Shown here: one piece after another, positions 1 to 8,708 of the stretch | Numbering within the stretch: the stretch's first letter is position 1 | Layout of the letters: each line of letters begins with the position of its first letter | NCBI GenBank assembly: GCA_964482535.1 | Contig: CAYZXU010000016.1 | Span: 1-31,475 of the forward strand | Direction of reading: 5' to 3' | DNA length: 31,475 nt | Source: CAYZXU01 sp964482535 | GTDB taxonomy: Bacteria; Desulfobacterota; Desulfobacteria; Desulfobacterales; BuS5 | Translations under genes and position numbers: made by a program | Notes under the pieces: model-generated | Databases searched by the model: none | Seen by the model: only the letters and a program-made list of their open reading frames with translations | Told to the model about the DNA's origin: nothing

Positions 1-1113
1 AATGTTGATGAAATAAAGGATGCTCTCCCTGTATGCTACTATGTCAGAGTTGCAGAGTGGGGATTGAAGATAAGAATAACCGAACCTAAACCGAATAATT
101 ACAAGCCTTCGGCTGCATATACAGCTGCAACCGAGCAGAATAAAAAGGTTAAGGTTATTATAGACCCCAAAAAGGGACTTTTGAACTATAACGATCACGG
201 CGGATCGCCATTCCCTGGTCCTAAAACACTTGGTACTGCGGAAGAAAATTTAATAACAGGAATGAAGATTCACTGGAACTGCGAAAAGAGCTATAAGGGA
301 GACGATTTTGTCTATCCATATTTTGGTCATTTCATGGGCCCAAGGGGTGATGAAAGAGCCATAGGAGGCGCATGGGATGTTATTAAATGGGTGGGAAGAA
401 CCGACCTTGATCCAATAGGGTCATTTGAACCCAATCCAAAAGGTGTTGAGCATAAGGAGCTTATCTATCAGACATATCCCTTTGAGCTTAAAGGCACTTC
501 CATATGCACTGTGAGGTATCTTGACGCTGAAAAGACGGACGATATGTGGATTTATATTGCAAGTCTCAGAAGGATCAGACGTATGTCAACTGCCCAGAGG
601 TGTGATACATATATAGGTTCTGACTTTATATTTGACGACTTCAGGGGCTGTTCATGGAAGGTTGAGACAGCGTATCACAAATTTCTTGGAGAAAAGAATA
701 TGTGGTTAGTGATGAATCAGGTTGAAGATCTGAAATATAGTAAGGGGGCTCCATATCCACAGAGAACTAATCCTATTATGGAAAAACGGCCTTGCTATAT
801 AAATGAGGTTAAACACCATGATCCAAATTATATTTATGGAAAACGCATAGTATATTATGACAAGCAGACATATTTTCCGGTTACAACCGATGTGTATGAT
901 GTAAAGGGTCAGCTCTGGAAGTCTATCAATTATACTCAGAATATTTTGGATAAATGTCTTGACACACTTTCGTATGATGTTTACGATATGCAGGCAAGGT
1001 GTTCAACTCTTATGAGTTTTAAGGATCCAAAAGGCGGAAGTGGACAAATTGTAAATTATAATCCTGATCCTAATAACTATTCCACAGCATATCTGAAAAA
1101 ACTTGGACGATAG
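1..1113 (+). CDS. DUF1329 domain protein, 5'-truncated by window edge
   Basis: The frame is open from base 1, so the TTG at 64 is not a real start and the gene begins outside the window. About 370 residues are visible; family members are usually around 450, so the signal peptide and N-terminal part are missing. The sequence has the DUF1329 pattern: an Asn/Pro/Tyr-rich beta protein with a GPRGDERAIGG stretch, a run of IYIASLRRIRRMS, then DTYIGSDFIFDDF, and a C-terminal part rich in aromatic residues ending in YLKKLGR. These proteins are thought to be exported and to have a LolA/LolB-like fold; some are encoded with RND exporters or catabolic genes, but no biochemical function is firmly established. 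No intrinsic terminator follows. A short ACCTTT-GAA-AAAGGT hairpin at 1115-1129 lacks a T tract. The family call is from memory of its conserved segments. Confidence 0.8.
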   Translation, partial: NVDEIKDALPVCYYVRVAEWGLKIRITEPKPNNYKPSAAYTAATEQNKKVKVIIDPKKGLLNYNDHGGSPFPGPKTLGTAEENLITGMKIHWNCEKSYKGDDFVYPYFGHFMGPRGDERAIGGAWDVIKWVGRTDLDPIGSFEPNPKGVEHKELIYQTYPFELKGTSICTVRYLDAEKTDDMWIYIASLRRIRRMSTAQRCDTYIGSDFIFDDFRGCSWKVETAYHKFLGEKNMWLVMNQVEDLKYSKGAPYPQRTNPIMEKRPCYINEVKHHDPNYIYGKRIVYYDKQTYFPVTTDVYDVKGQLWKSINYTQNILDKCLDTLSYDVYDMQARCSTLMSFKDPKGGSGQIVNYNPDPNNYSTAYLKKLGR

Positions 1114-1114
1114 T

Positions 1115-1129
1115 ACCTTTGAAAAAGGT
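1115..1129 (+). other. Short perfect hairpin just after the DUF1329 stop codon
   Basis: ACCTTT (1115-1120), a three-base loop and AAAGGT (1124-1129) form a perfect 6-bp stem two bases after the stop codon. There is no T run behind it, so it is not a convincing intrinsic terminator. It could stabilise a 3' end or be chance. Confidence 0.3.
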
Positions 1130-1159
1130 GAAATGAATTCCTGAGGTATCTTAGGGTTC

Positions 1160-1182
1160 GCTTAAAATGTAAAGTTATTTTT
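1160..1182 (+). repeat. Dispersed intergenic repeat, copy A
   Basis: GCTTAAAATGTAAAGTT followed by ATTTTT matches the reverse complement of 11761-11783 at 22 of 23 positions. Both copies are intergenic and lie near an AAAGATGAT sequence. Function unknown; it may be part of a dispersed repeat family. Confidence 0.5.
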
Positions 1183-1226
1183 AATATATCCCTTAATTAT
1201 TGATAAAAGTCAGAGTGAACTAAAGA

Positions 1227-1361
1227 TGATGGTTTCGTAAAAAGTTGAATTTTACCTCTGCGCTGTCATTCCCATGAAAATGGGAATCCAGTATTTCCAA
1301 ACAGTTACACAATTCATGGATTCCCGCCTTCGCGGGAATGACGACTTTTTACGAGTGCATC
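1227..1361. repeat. MITE-like inverted-repeat element with nested hairpins
   Basis: This lies in the 309-bp gap between convergent genes (1114-1422). The outer ends pair: GATGGTTTCGTAAAAAGT (1227-1244) matches the reverse complement of 1344-1361 at 15 of 18 positions. Inside are two perfect 8-bp hairpins with 4-base loops, ATTCCCAT/ATGGGAAT (1268-1287) and ATTCCCGC/GCGGGAAT (1320-1339), themselves mutual inverted repeats. AAAGATGAT occurs at 1222-1230 and again at 1362-1370, like a duplicated target. No ORF of consequence lies inside, so it would need a transposase in trans. Elements of this general form (GTCATTCCCGCGAA-type hairpins) are common in intergenic DNA of Desulfobacterota, as recalled and not searched. 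It may also act as a bidirectional RNA 3'-end structure. Confidence 0.7.
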
Positions 1362-1422
1362 AAAGATGATCTTTAGTTTATATTGTCAAGATCTGAATGG
1401 GGCTCGAATTTTTTATGGGAAG

Positions 1423-3243
1423 CTATTGTTTTGAAAATTTTTGTTTTGTTTCCTCAAGTTCCTCCCAGCGCAAATAGAGTTTTTCAAGTTCTGTTTCAAT
1501 TTCATCAAACTGCTTTTTTAGCGCAGCTATTTTGTTTCCCTGTTCTTTGTATAGCTCCGGGGTTCCCAATTTCGCAAAGAACTTGTCCTTTTGCTCTTCT
1601 TTTTCCTCAATGACCATGGGCAGCTCATTTAGCTCCAGGTTTTCCTTGAAACTCAGCTTGGTTTTCAACCTGGGTTTCAGCCTGGGACTTTTTTTCTCAA
1701 TTTTTTTTTCTTTCTCTAAAGGGATGGCGCTCAAAGAACGCTCTTTCCATTCATCATATCCCCCTGCATTTTCTTCCACAACCCCATCTTTCCTGAAGCC
1801 CAGGGTGCTGGTTACTACATTGTTAAGAAATTCCCGGTCATGACTCACCAGAAGCAAGGTGCCCTTATAAGCCAGCAGGAGCTCCTCAAGAAGTTCCATG
1901 GTCTCCAAATCAAGATCATTGGTGGGCTCATCAAATACAAGAAGATTTGCAGGTCTGGTGAACAGCCTGGCAAGCAAAAGGCGATTCTTTTCTCCGCCGG
2001 AGAGTACCCTTACCGGCTGTGCAGCCCGGTCAGGTGTGAAAAGAAAATCTTGAAGGTAGCCTATAACGTGTTTCTGCCTTCCATTGAAATCTATTAGATC
2101 ATTGCCGTTGGTTATATTTTCTTTAACGGTTTTATCTTCATCCAGCTTATTGCGCATCTGGTCAAAGTAGGCAATCTTTAGACGAGTACCGGTTTGTACC
2201 TTTCCTTTTTGCGGCTCAAGTTCCTGCGTTAGCAGCAGTTTAATAAGGGTGCTTTTTCCGCAGCCATTGGGGCCTATGATTCCTATTCTGTCACCCCTGA
2301 GTATGGTGGCGCTGAAATTTTTAAGAATAATATTGTTGCCGTAGCTAAAGCTGATGTCTTTTGCTTTTATAACTATTTTGCCGGAGGGGTTGCTTCCCTG
2401 TATTTCCATTCGGGCGGTGCCCTGCCGGTTTCTACGGGCTGCATGCTCATTCCGCATCTTTTTTAGAGCCCTGACCCTTCCTTCGTTGCGGGTTCTACGC
2501 GCCTTAATGCCTCTACGGATCCATTGTTCCTCTTTGGCAAGCTTTTTATCAAAGTTGACATTCTGCTGTTCTTCGGATTCAAGCCAGGCATCTTTGCGCT
2601 TTAGAAAGGTACGGTAATCGCAGCTCCAGTCAAAAAGGCGTCCACGATCCAGTTCAATAATGCGGTTGGCAATACGCTGCAAAAACATGCGATCATGGGT
2701 AACAAAGAATACGGTTTTTTCATAACGAACAAGGAAGTTTTCCAGCCATTCAATGGTTTCAACATCAAGGTGGTTGGTGGGCTCATCAAGGAGCAAAATA
2801 TCAGGGTCATTGGCCAAAGCCCTTCCTAATAATACACGGCGTTTCATTCCCGCAGAAAGAGACCCTGCCTCCAGGCTGCCGTCCAACTTTAATAATGAAA
2901 GGGTTTTTTTGATTTGAGTATGCTTTTTCTGCCCTTCATAACTGCCGGGATGCCTGCTTTGCGTATTGCCGAATCCAGCGGCAATACAGTCATAAATTGG
3001 ACCTGAAAGTATGTCCGGAATATCCTGGGACAGAAGAGATGTCCTGATATGTGATTTTATAATGCGCCGACCGCTGTCCTGCTCAATGGAGTTGTGAATG
3101 ATTTTCATGAGGGATGATTTACCGGCGCCATTACGTCCCAGGAGGCAGATCTTTTCCCCTTCATGTATCTGGAAGCTGATATCATCCAGAAGTGTGGGCC
3201 CCCCGAATGAAAGTGATATGTTCTGAAGATTAATTAAGGCCAT
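1423..3243 (-). CDS. uup: ABC-F family ATPase, Uup-like
   Basis: This is a cytoplasmic ABC-F protein (606 aa) with two nucleotide-binding domains and no membrane segment. Walker A is GRNGAGKS (36-43) in domain 1 and GPNGCGKS (324-331) in domain 2. The signatures are LSAGM (129-133) and LSGGE (414-418), each followed by a Walker B and DEPTN(H/D)LD. The linker includes IRRGIKARRTRNEGRVRALK, a hallmark of Uup, and the last 60 or so residues form the Uup-type coiled coil that binds branched DNA or ribosomes. Length and order match E. coli Uup (about 635 aa). Known Uup suppresses precise transposon excision and is linked to ribosome function and replication intermediates. The ATG at 3243 has no strong Shine-Dalgarno and lies 8 bp after the DUF350 stop, so it is probably translated as the last gene of a three-gene operon. 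The domain 1 signature has Ala in place of the usual Gly. Confidence 0.9.
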   Translation of the reverse strand: MALINLQNISLSFGGPTLLDDISFQIHEGEKICLLGRNGAGKSSLMKIIHNSIEQDSGRRIIKSHIRTSLLSQDIPDILSGPIYDCIAAGFGNTQSRHPGSYEGQKKHTQIKKTLSLLKLDGSLEAGSLSAGMKRRVLLGRALANDPDILLLDEPTNHLDVETIEWLENFLVRYEKTVFFVTHDRMFLQRIANRIIELDRGRLFDWSCDYRTFLKRKDAWLESEEQQNVNFDKKLAKEEQWIRRGIKARRTRNEGRVRALKKMRNEHAARRNRQGTARMEIQGSNPSGKIVIKAKDISFSYGNNIILKNFSATILRGDRIGIIGPNGCGKSTLIKLLLTQELEPQKGKVQTGTRLKIAYFDQMRNKLDEDKTVKENITNGNDLIDFNGRQKHVIGYLQDFLFTPDRAAQPVRVLSGGEKNRLLLARLFTRPANLLVFDEPTNDLDLETMELLEELLLAYKGTLLLVSHDREFLNNVVTSTLGFRKDGVVEENAGGYDEWKERSLSAIPLEKEKKIEKKSPRLKPRLKTKLSFKENLELNELPMVIEEKEEQKDKFFAKLGTPELYKEQGNKIAALKKQFDEIETELEKLYLRWEELEETKQKFSKQ

Positions 3244-3251
3244 ATTTTAGA

Positions 3252-3476
3252 TTAATTCAACCCTAAACCAACCACTAAACCCACAGCAATACCTAAACCA
3301 ACAAACATAGATCCTATAACTATACCAATAGCGATATTACCATTGCCTAACTGCTTTGACGTATCAAAAGGTGTAATCCCGTCCAGTATTTTATAACCCA
3401 GCATCATAAATAAAATGGTCAATAAAGCGCCTAAAATCGCATATATAAAATTTGATACAACAATAGCTATTTCCAT
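3252..3476 (-). CDS. DUF350 family two-helix membrane protein
   Basis: This is a 74-residue inner-membrane protein with two predicted transmembrane helices (about 7-27 and 47-72). The short loop between them reads YKILDGITPFDTSKQLGNGNIAIG, split here by position: the family mark is the ITPFD motif at about 34-38 followed by a GN(I/V)A segment. That pattern fits DUF350 (YjfL-like), whose function is unknown. The ATG at 3476 is preceded by AGGTG, a good ribosome site. The gene sits 9 bp after the lytic transglycosylase and 8 bp before uup, so the three are likely co-transcribed. Members elsewhere occur near envelope-stress and glutathionylspermidine-synthase-like genes; nothing of that kind is here, so a role in envelope maintenance is only a guess. 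Confidence 0.75.
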   Translation of the reverse strand: MEIAIVVSNFIYAILGALLTILFMMLGYKILDGITPFDTSKQLGNGNIAIGIVIGSMFVGLGIAVGLVVGLGLN

Positions 3477-3485
3477 GATTCACAC

Positions 3486-4061
3486 CTATTTTAATATCTG
3501 TTTAATGGATTTAATTTTCGTCACATAGTTCAGGGTTTCCTTACTGTGTTTACCTGTAACCTTAGGCAATGTTTGTTCTATGGAACTCCATAAATCAGGA
3601 TTTATACCTGTTCGTTTTGCATGTCTTTGTGCTTTAATAATATTCCCTTTGCCTGCGTTATAAGCGCCGAATGTGAAATCCAGGCGGTCTTGAAATGGCC
3701 TGTCTGCTTTAAATAAATTCCAGATAGAACGGTTATAGGAAATACCCGCTGCAATATTCCACTGTGGGCTGTTGCCACTGCCTTTAATATACCGATGACG
3801 TTTAATAATTTCTTCATAAGTTGTCGGCATAATCTGCATAAGCCCAATAGCGCCCACATGGGATTTAGCATTTTTTTTAAGTCTCGATTCCGCTATTGCC
3901 TGGGCCTTAAAATGATGCCAGTTAAAAGCCGGGCCAAAATTACGTTTAGTGTATTTTGAGAAGTATTTGTCATAACGGGTGACGTTGTTATAACGGTGGA
4001 AGTCTTCTCCATAAGCCGTCGAATTCATCATCAAAAACAGGATAATTATGAGCCTTGCCAC
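3486..4061 (-). CDS. Periplasmic lytic transglycosylase, Slt-type catalytic domain
   Basis: This protein (191 aa) cleaves the MurNAc-GlcNAc bond of peptidoglycan, forming 1,6-anhydroMurNAc. A signal peptide covers about residues 1-18 (MARLIIILFLMMNSTAYG). The GH23 motifs are all present: the catalytic Glu58 in AIAESRL, GAIGLMQIMP (70-79) and AYNAG (133-137). It is little more than the catalytic domain, much smaller than Slt70, so it resembles the short MltC/EtgA-like enzymes. No lipobox is visible, so it is probably soluble in the periplasm. The start is GTG at 4061, supported by a GTGAGG Shine-Dalgarno. It is the first gene of the run with DUF350 and uup. Small enzymes of this kind often open the wall for trans-envelope machines; a link to the pilus genes 20 kb away is not shown. 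Confidence 0.88.
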   Translation of the reverse strand: MARLIIILFLMMNSTAYGEDFHRYNNVTRYDKYFSKYTKRNFGPAFNWHHFKAQAIAESRLKKNAKSHVGAIGLMQIMPTTYEEIIKRHRYIKGSGNSPQWNIAAGISYNRSIWNLFKADRPFQDRLDFTFGAYNAGKGNIIKAQRHAKRTGINPDLWSSIEQTLPKVTGKHSKETLNYVTKIKSIKQILK

Positions 4062-4225
4062 AAATATTGCCTCACTATGAAATAAATATGATCCTGGTAT
4101 TTTTATGCAAAAGGATCCAGCGCCAGACTGGTCTGAATGTGAATAATTGTCAATACTTTTTGAAAGATTAACTTGCTTCCGGCAGGTATCCGCTGGATGG
4201 AGGACCAGTAACTAAAAATGAGCAT

Positions 4226-6664
4226 TTACCTGTTGACCATCCTGTCTATTGCATCAAATAATTCCACAGGTTTTATAGGCTTGGACACATAGTCATCCAT
4301 ACCTGCTTCAATGAATTTTTCTCTGTCGCCTTTCATGGAGTGAGCGGTCAGGGCAATGATAGGGATGCATGGGTTTGATGATTGTTTCTCTGTGTTACAA
4401 GTACCGCATTTAGCGCTCCGGATTGTCTTTGTGGCTTCGATCCCGCCCATTACAGGCATCTGTATATCCATCAACACTAAATCATAACATCTCTTTTCAA
4501 GAGCTTCAACAGCGAGTCTGCCATTATCAACCACAGTAACCGAATGACCATGTTTTTCAAGGATTTTTTTTGCCACCATCTGGTTGACCTTGTTGTCCTC
4601 TGCCAGGAGGATGTTAAGTTTTTTCCTTTCCTCTTTTATGGTATGACGGGTAATAAGATTTTGCTTTTTATGATTATCAGGGGCTTCTTTTTTTTGTCCC
4701 AGTGTTTGTACTATCATGTCAAAAAGGAGAGACTGATTGACCGGTTTGGGTATATAAGAGGAGATTCCGAGCTCTTTGCACATTGCGGCGTGACCTCTTT
4801 TTGCAATGGATGTGAGCATGATTATTCGTGTATGTTTCAGCCAGCCGTTTTTCTGTATCTGTCTTGCAAGGGAAAAGCCGTCAATACCCGGCATATTATA
4901 ATCAAGAAAGATAAGGGCATAGGGGCTGTTATTTTCAAGGGAGATCTTTATGGTCTCCAACGCATCTTCGCCTCTATGGGCAGTATCAGGCACAAGCCCC
5001 CAGTTCTTAAGAATTGTGCTGAGGATGCGGCTGTTGAACTCGTTATCATCCACCACAAGTACCTTTAATCCTTCAAGGTTGATCTGCACATCGTCAGATG
5101 GGATGGTCGCATCCCTGTTTTTCTGAAGATCCAGGACAACGGTAAATGAAAAGGTTGTCCCTGAACCGCGTTTGGATTGTTGTGTGTTTGCTGCTGTTTG
5201 ATGATTGCCAATGGATAATCTGGAATCTTCAATCCAGATTTTTCCTCCCATCAACTCAACGAGTTGTTTTGATATGGTTGTGCCGAGGCCTGTGCCGCCG
5301 TATTTTCTGGTGGTTGAGCCGTCTGCCTGGGTAAAACTCTTAAATATCGCTTCCCTTCGCTCTTCCGGTATACCGATGCCGGTATCCGAGACAGAAAAAA
5401 GGAGCTTAACGGAATCGGGAAGTTGTTCTGCCACTTCCATCTGGAAGAGTATTTCCCCTTCATGGGTAAACTTGACTGAATTTCCCAAAAGATTAATGAT
5501 AATCTGACGCAGGCGGCCGGGGTCGCCTGTGACCGCATCAGGAACCAAATGATCAATATAAGAAATCAGTTCAATGCCTTTGGGTTCGGTTTTAAAAACC
5601 ATTTGTTTGATAATGGAATCGATTGTGGCACGCAGACCAAAATCGATTTTTTCTATCTCCAACCGGCCTGCCTCCACCTTGGAGAAATCGAGGATATCAT
5701 TTATGATATTCAGCAGGTTATCGGCCGAGGATTTTACAATCTCAAGGTTTTGCCGCTGCTCGTCGGTAAGCCTGGTACTGAGGGTCAACGCCGTCATACC
5801 GATGACTCCGTTCATGGGCGTACGTATCTCGTGGCTCATGTTGGCTAAAAACTCACTCTTGACCCTGCTTGCGGTCTCGGATGCATCCCTTGCTGCTTTG
5901 AGTTCTTTTTCCGCACGCTTTCGCTGGGTGATATCCTGAGCAATAGTCAGCATGCCTATGAAGGTGTCATTTTCATCATTGAGAGGGGATGTATTAAAGG
6001 CTGCTGGAAAGATCTCGCCATTTTTTCTTTTTAGATATATTTCTTCCTCATATTTCTTATTGATTAATATCGTATCCGCTATTTTTTCCAGAATCCCTGA
6101 TTCTACGGCGTCCCTCGGAAAAATATCCGAGATATGCATCCTGCCTGCGGCATCTTCTTCTGTGTAACCTAAAACCAGACCGGCGCCCCTGTTCCAGGAA
6201 ATAATATTTCCGTCATAATCGCATGTGATAATGCAAAAATCCGTGGCAGCATCCATTATAGAGCGGTTGAACATGTCGGTCTTTTTAATCCTGTGTTTTA
6301 GATCCCGTTTTTCCAGAGAACGCTCCACTAACATCTCCAGCTCCTCTATGTCCACAGGCTTTAACAGGAAATCGCTTGCCTTCAGCTTTAGAGACTCCAC
6401 AGCGGCATCAAGATCGCCGTGGCCGGTGACTACAATTACCTCGGCATCTTCATCTATTTTTTTTATGGCCTTTAGTACAGACAGCCCGTCCATGCCTGGC
6501 ATCTTCAGATCCGTGAGGACAACGTCCGGTCTTTCCTCAAGAAAGGTCTCTATGCCCTTTTGGCCGTCGGCAGCTGTTATTACCTGGTAATCGTCCATCT
6601 CCAGGTATTTCTTTATGCTTTTTCTGATCATCTCTTCATCGTCGATTACCAGTATTTTTCCCAT
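4226..6664 (-). CDS. Hybrid sensor kinase REC-PAS-HisKA-HATPase-REC-REC
   Basis: This is a cytoplasmic phosphorelay protein of 812 aa from the ATG at 6664, which has GGAG 7 bases upstream. An ATG at 6676 is possible, while the longer frame to 6760 would overlap the upstream kinase gene. Domains in order are an N-terminal receiver (Asp52), a PAS domain (about 131-250) ending in DITQRKRAE, HisKA with His278 in NMSHEIRTPMN, a HATPase with DTGIGIP and GGTGLG, receiver 2 (Asp588 in LDYNMPG) and receiver 3 (Asp733 in MDIQMPV). No transmembrane helix, HPt or DNA-binding domain is present. The N-terminal receiver is presumably phosphorylated by the membrane kinase encoded just upstream, 37 bp away. 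Three receivers imply a final transfer to an HPt protein or another regulator outside this operon. The second glycine box reads GLGTTIS where GLGLAIS is usual, a small deviation. Confidence 0.9.
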   Translation of the reverse strand: MGKILVIDDEEMIRKSIKKYLEMDDYQVITAADGQKGIETFLEERPDVVLTDLKMPGMDGLSVLKAIKKIDEDAEVIVVTGHGDLDAAVESLKLKASDFLLKPVDIEELEMLVERSLEKRDLKHRIKKTDMFNRSIMDAATDFCIITCDYDGNIISWNRGAGLVLGYTEEDAAGRMHISDIFPRDAVESGILEKIADTILINKKYEEEIYLKRKNGEIFPAAFNTSPLNDENDTFIGMLTIAQDITQRKRAEKELKAARDASETASRVKSEFLANMSHEIRTPMNGVIGMTALTLSTRLTDEQRQNLEIVKSSADNLLNIINDILDFSKVEAGRLEIEKIDFGLRATIDSIIKQMVFKTEPKGIELISYIDHLVPDAVTGDPGRLRQIIINLLGNSVKFTHEGEILFQMEVAEQLPDSVKLLFSVSDTGIGIPEERREAIFKSFTQADGSTTRKYGGTGLGTTISKQLVELMGGKIWIEDSRLSIGNHQTAANTQQSKRGSGTTFSFTVVLDLQKNRDATIPSDDVQINLEGLKVLVVDDNEFNSRILSTILKNWGLVPDTAHRGEDALETIKISLENNSPYALIFLDYNMPGIDGFSLARQIQKNGWLKHTRIIMLTSIAKRGHAAMCKELGISSYIPKPVNQSLLFDMIVQTLGQKKEAPDNHKKQNLITRHTIKEERKKLNILLAEDNKVNQMVAKKILEKHGHSVTVVDNGRLAVEALEKRCYDLVLMDIQMPVMGGIEATKTIRSAKCGTCNTEKQSSNPCIPIIALTAHSMKGDREKFIEAGMDDYVSKPIKPVELFDAIDRMVNR

Positions 6665-6701
6665 TTTTGTCTCCATTATCTCTTTCAAGGCAGAAAGTGG
6701 T

Positions 6702-8684
6702 TTAAGCTTCAACGGGCAGCCCGACACGGAAAGTCGTCCCCACATCCTTTTCCACCTCAAAGCTGATGCTTCCTTTAAAATTCTTGATTATACTATAGCT
6801 TATACTCATGCCAAGACCGGTGCCCTTGCCGACCTCTTTTGTTGTAAAAAAGGGCTCAAATATCTTTTCCCTCACACTATCGGGTATTCCCCCTCCGATA
6901 TCGGAAATAGTCACCACTGCCTGTCCGTTCTCGGCAAAAGATCTTATATTAAGCAGTTTTTCATAATCTGTATCATCACCCATAATTTTTGTTTCCCTTT
7001 CATCCATGGCATCCCTGGCATTGGTTATTATATTTAAAAAGACCTGCTCAAGTTTATTGGCATCGGCCATTACCTTTGGCAATGATTCATCAAGTTCAAA
7101 CTTAATCTCAATCTGATGCAATCTTAACTGCTCGCCTACAAAATTGAGGGAATCCTGAAGGGGGATATTCATGTCAATCGCTTCTGTCTCAATCTCTTTT
7201 GACTTTCGGGAAAATGTGCGCATGTGATCGATAATCTTCCTGATCCTTTCTATCTGGGAGTCGGTGATGGCAAGCTCTTCCTGAAGCATTTCAGGGGATA
7301 TGTTTTTGCCTTTTTTTGAAAAATGAAGCATGCCTGTTGTGGTTATTTTGATCACATTCAAAGGCTGGTTAATCTCATGGGCAATGCCTGTTGCCATTTC
7401 ACCAAGGGATGCCAGTTTGCTCGATTGAACCAGCTGTCCTTCTTTTTCCTTTAGTTCCAATGTCCTTTCTTCCACCATTTTTTCCAGGTTTTCAGTATAT
7501 TTCAGGATCTGTTTTTCCAGCTTCACTTTTTCTCTGATGTCTCTTGCCACCCCTATTGCACCGATGATCATACCTGTTTCATTTTTTAAGGGACCTGTAT
7601 TGAATGAAACCTTAATGCTTTCTTTTTTTTTGCTGAAAATTGTTGCCTCCACTCCCCGGAAATTCTTTCCTTGCAGTGCTTTGGCTGATGTTTTTTTTAT
7701 GTCATTATCATCTTTATTATCTCCAAACACTATGCCCAGATGCTCTCCTTTTAATTCATCTGCAAAATATCCTAAAATATCAATGACTGCCTTATTTATC
7801 CTGGTAATTATCCCCTGGTTATCAATTACGAAAATCATATCCGTCTGGCTTTCGATGACTCTTGCAGAAAATTCTTTTTCAGCGGTAAGATCTTTGGTGT
7901 ATCTCTTAAGGTTCACTGCCATTTTATTAAATCCTGAAGCAAGCACCCCGATCTCGTCTTTTTTTTTTGACTTAAGACGAAAATCAAAATTTCCCCTGCC
8001 TATTATTTCAGCACCGGCAATCACTTTATTAAGAGGAGTTGTGATAATCACTCTGGATGTTAGAACAATCATTCCCGAGAGCAGAAGGAGAAAAAAAACA
8101 AAAAAGATAACCACTAAATTACGATTGTTTGATAACTCATTCATTAAAGGGGTCATGGTTAAACAGACAACTGCCCTGCCTATTGTTTTCCTGGGTAAAT
8201 TTTCCCCGTCCTGGGAAAAGATATCTTCCTCCATGGATATTTCACCGCCGGTGGTAAAAACAGGAGCTGTGATAAAAAGGCAGGGCTTCCCTTGATAATG
8301 GTTCTCTTTTGCTCTTATCCTGGAATCGGTCTCCTTAGGGGGAAATGAGTTTTTCGGTTGAAACAAGATAAAATCCTCTTTAGCATCGGCAGGCAGTGCT
8401 GCCACCACTTTTCCTGCCTGATCCAGGAGTAAGGCCGCCACCACATCATCTTCATGAAGCAGACCTGTCATCAATTTTACAAGGTCCTCTTTGTTTCTGC
8501 TCAAAAGGCCGAACTCGCTGTTATAGGCAAGATTCACAGTCAAAGTCGTTCCCCGCTTTTCAAAAAGAGATTTTACCCTGAATTCGTTATGCCGGATTAA
8601 AAACAGACCGAAAGTCATCCCCATCGTCGTAATTACAAACCAGGCTACTATATTCAATTTGGCGCTTAACTTTAAATTGACCAT
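6702..8684 (-). CDS. Membrane histidine kinase with periplasmic sensor, HAMP and PAS
   Basis: This inner-membrane sensor kinase has 660 aa. Transmembrane helix 1 (about 11-30) and helix 2 (about 188-210) enclose a periplasmic domain of about 155 residues that resembles CHASE8/dCache-like sensors (NLAYNSEFGLLSRNKEDL start). HAMP follows (about 211-262), then PAS (about 270-385), a coiled coil, HisKA with His436 in GIAHEINQPLN and a HATPase with ISDIGGGIP and GKGTGLGMSIS. The HEINQPLN form is typical of NtrB/DctB-type kinases, which often control sigma-54 activators. It lies between the periplasmic binding protein (24 bp upstream) and the hybrid kinase downstream, so it probably reads ligand-loaded binding protein and passes phosphate to the hybrid's N-terminal receiver. 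No strong Shine-Dalgarno is visible. Some product names might call it an ATP-binding PAS domain protein. Confidence 0.9.
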   Translation of the reverse strand: MVNLKLSAKLNIVAWFVITTMGMTFGLFLIRHNEFRVKSLFEKRGTTLTVNLAYNSEFGLLSRNKEDLVKLMTGLLHEDDVVAALLLDQAGKVVAALPADAKEDFILFQPKNSFPPKETDSRIRAKENHYQGKPCLFITAPVFTTGGEISMEEDIFSQDGENLPRKTIGRAVVCLTMTPLMNELSNNRNLVVIFFVFFLLLLSGMIVLTSRVIITTPLNKVIAGAEIIGRGNFDFRLKSKKKDEIGVLASGFNKMAVNLKRYTKDLTAEKEFSARVIESQTDMIFVIDNQGIITRINKAVIDILGYFADELKGEHLGIVFGDNKDDNDIKKTSAKALQGKNFRGVEATIFSKKKESIKVSFNTGPLKNETGMIIGAIGVARDIREKVKLEKQILKYTENLEKMVEERTLELKEKEGQLVQSSKLASLGEMATGIAHEINQPLNVIKITTTGMLHFSKKGKNISPEMLQEELAITDSQIERIRKIIDHMRTFSRKSKEIETEAIDMNIPLQDSLNFVGEQLRLHQIEIKFELDESLPKVMADANKLEQVFLNIITNARDAMDERETKIMGDDTDYEKLLNIRSFAENGQAVVTISDIGGGIPDSVREKIFEPFFTTKEVGKGTGLGMSISYSIIKNFKGSISFEVEKDVGTTFRVGLPVEA

Positions 8685-8708
8685 TTGCTTTGATTTTGTC
8701 CTTAGTTC

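Noticed and set aside
4115..4198. ATCCAGCG (4115-4122) and CGCTGGAT (4191-4198) inverted repeat ahead of the transglycosylase gene
   Set aside because: Arms of 8 bp are 68 bp apart with no further structure between; likely chance. The 164-bp gap otherwise shows no clear promoter or terminator.
6664..6760. Longer N-terminus of the hybrid kinase starting at 6760
   Set aside because: It would overlap the upstream kinase gene by 59 bp, its extra 32 residues are unlike a receiver start, and the ATG at 6664 has a GGAG site.
7537..8295. Long plus-strand frame of 252 codons
   Set aside because: It is antisense to the well-supported 660-residue kinase, with hydrophobic low-complexity composition, no ribosome site and no family match.
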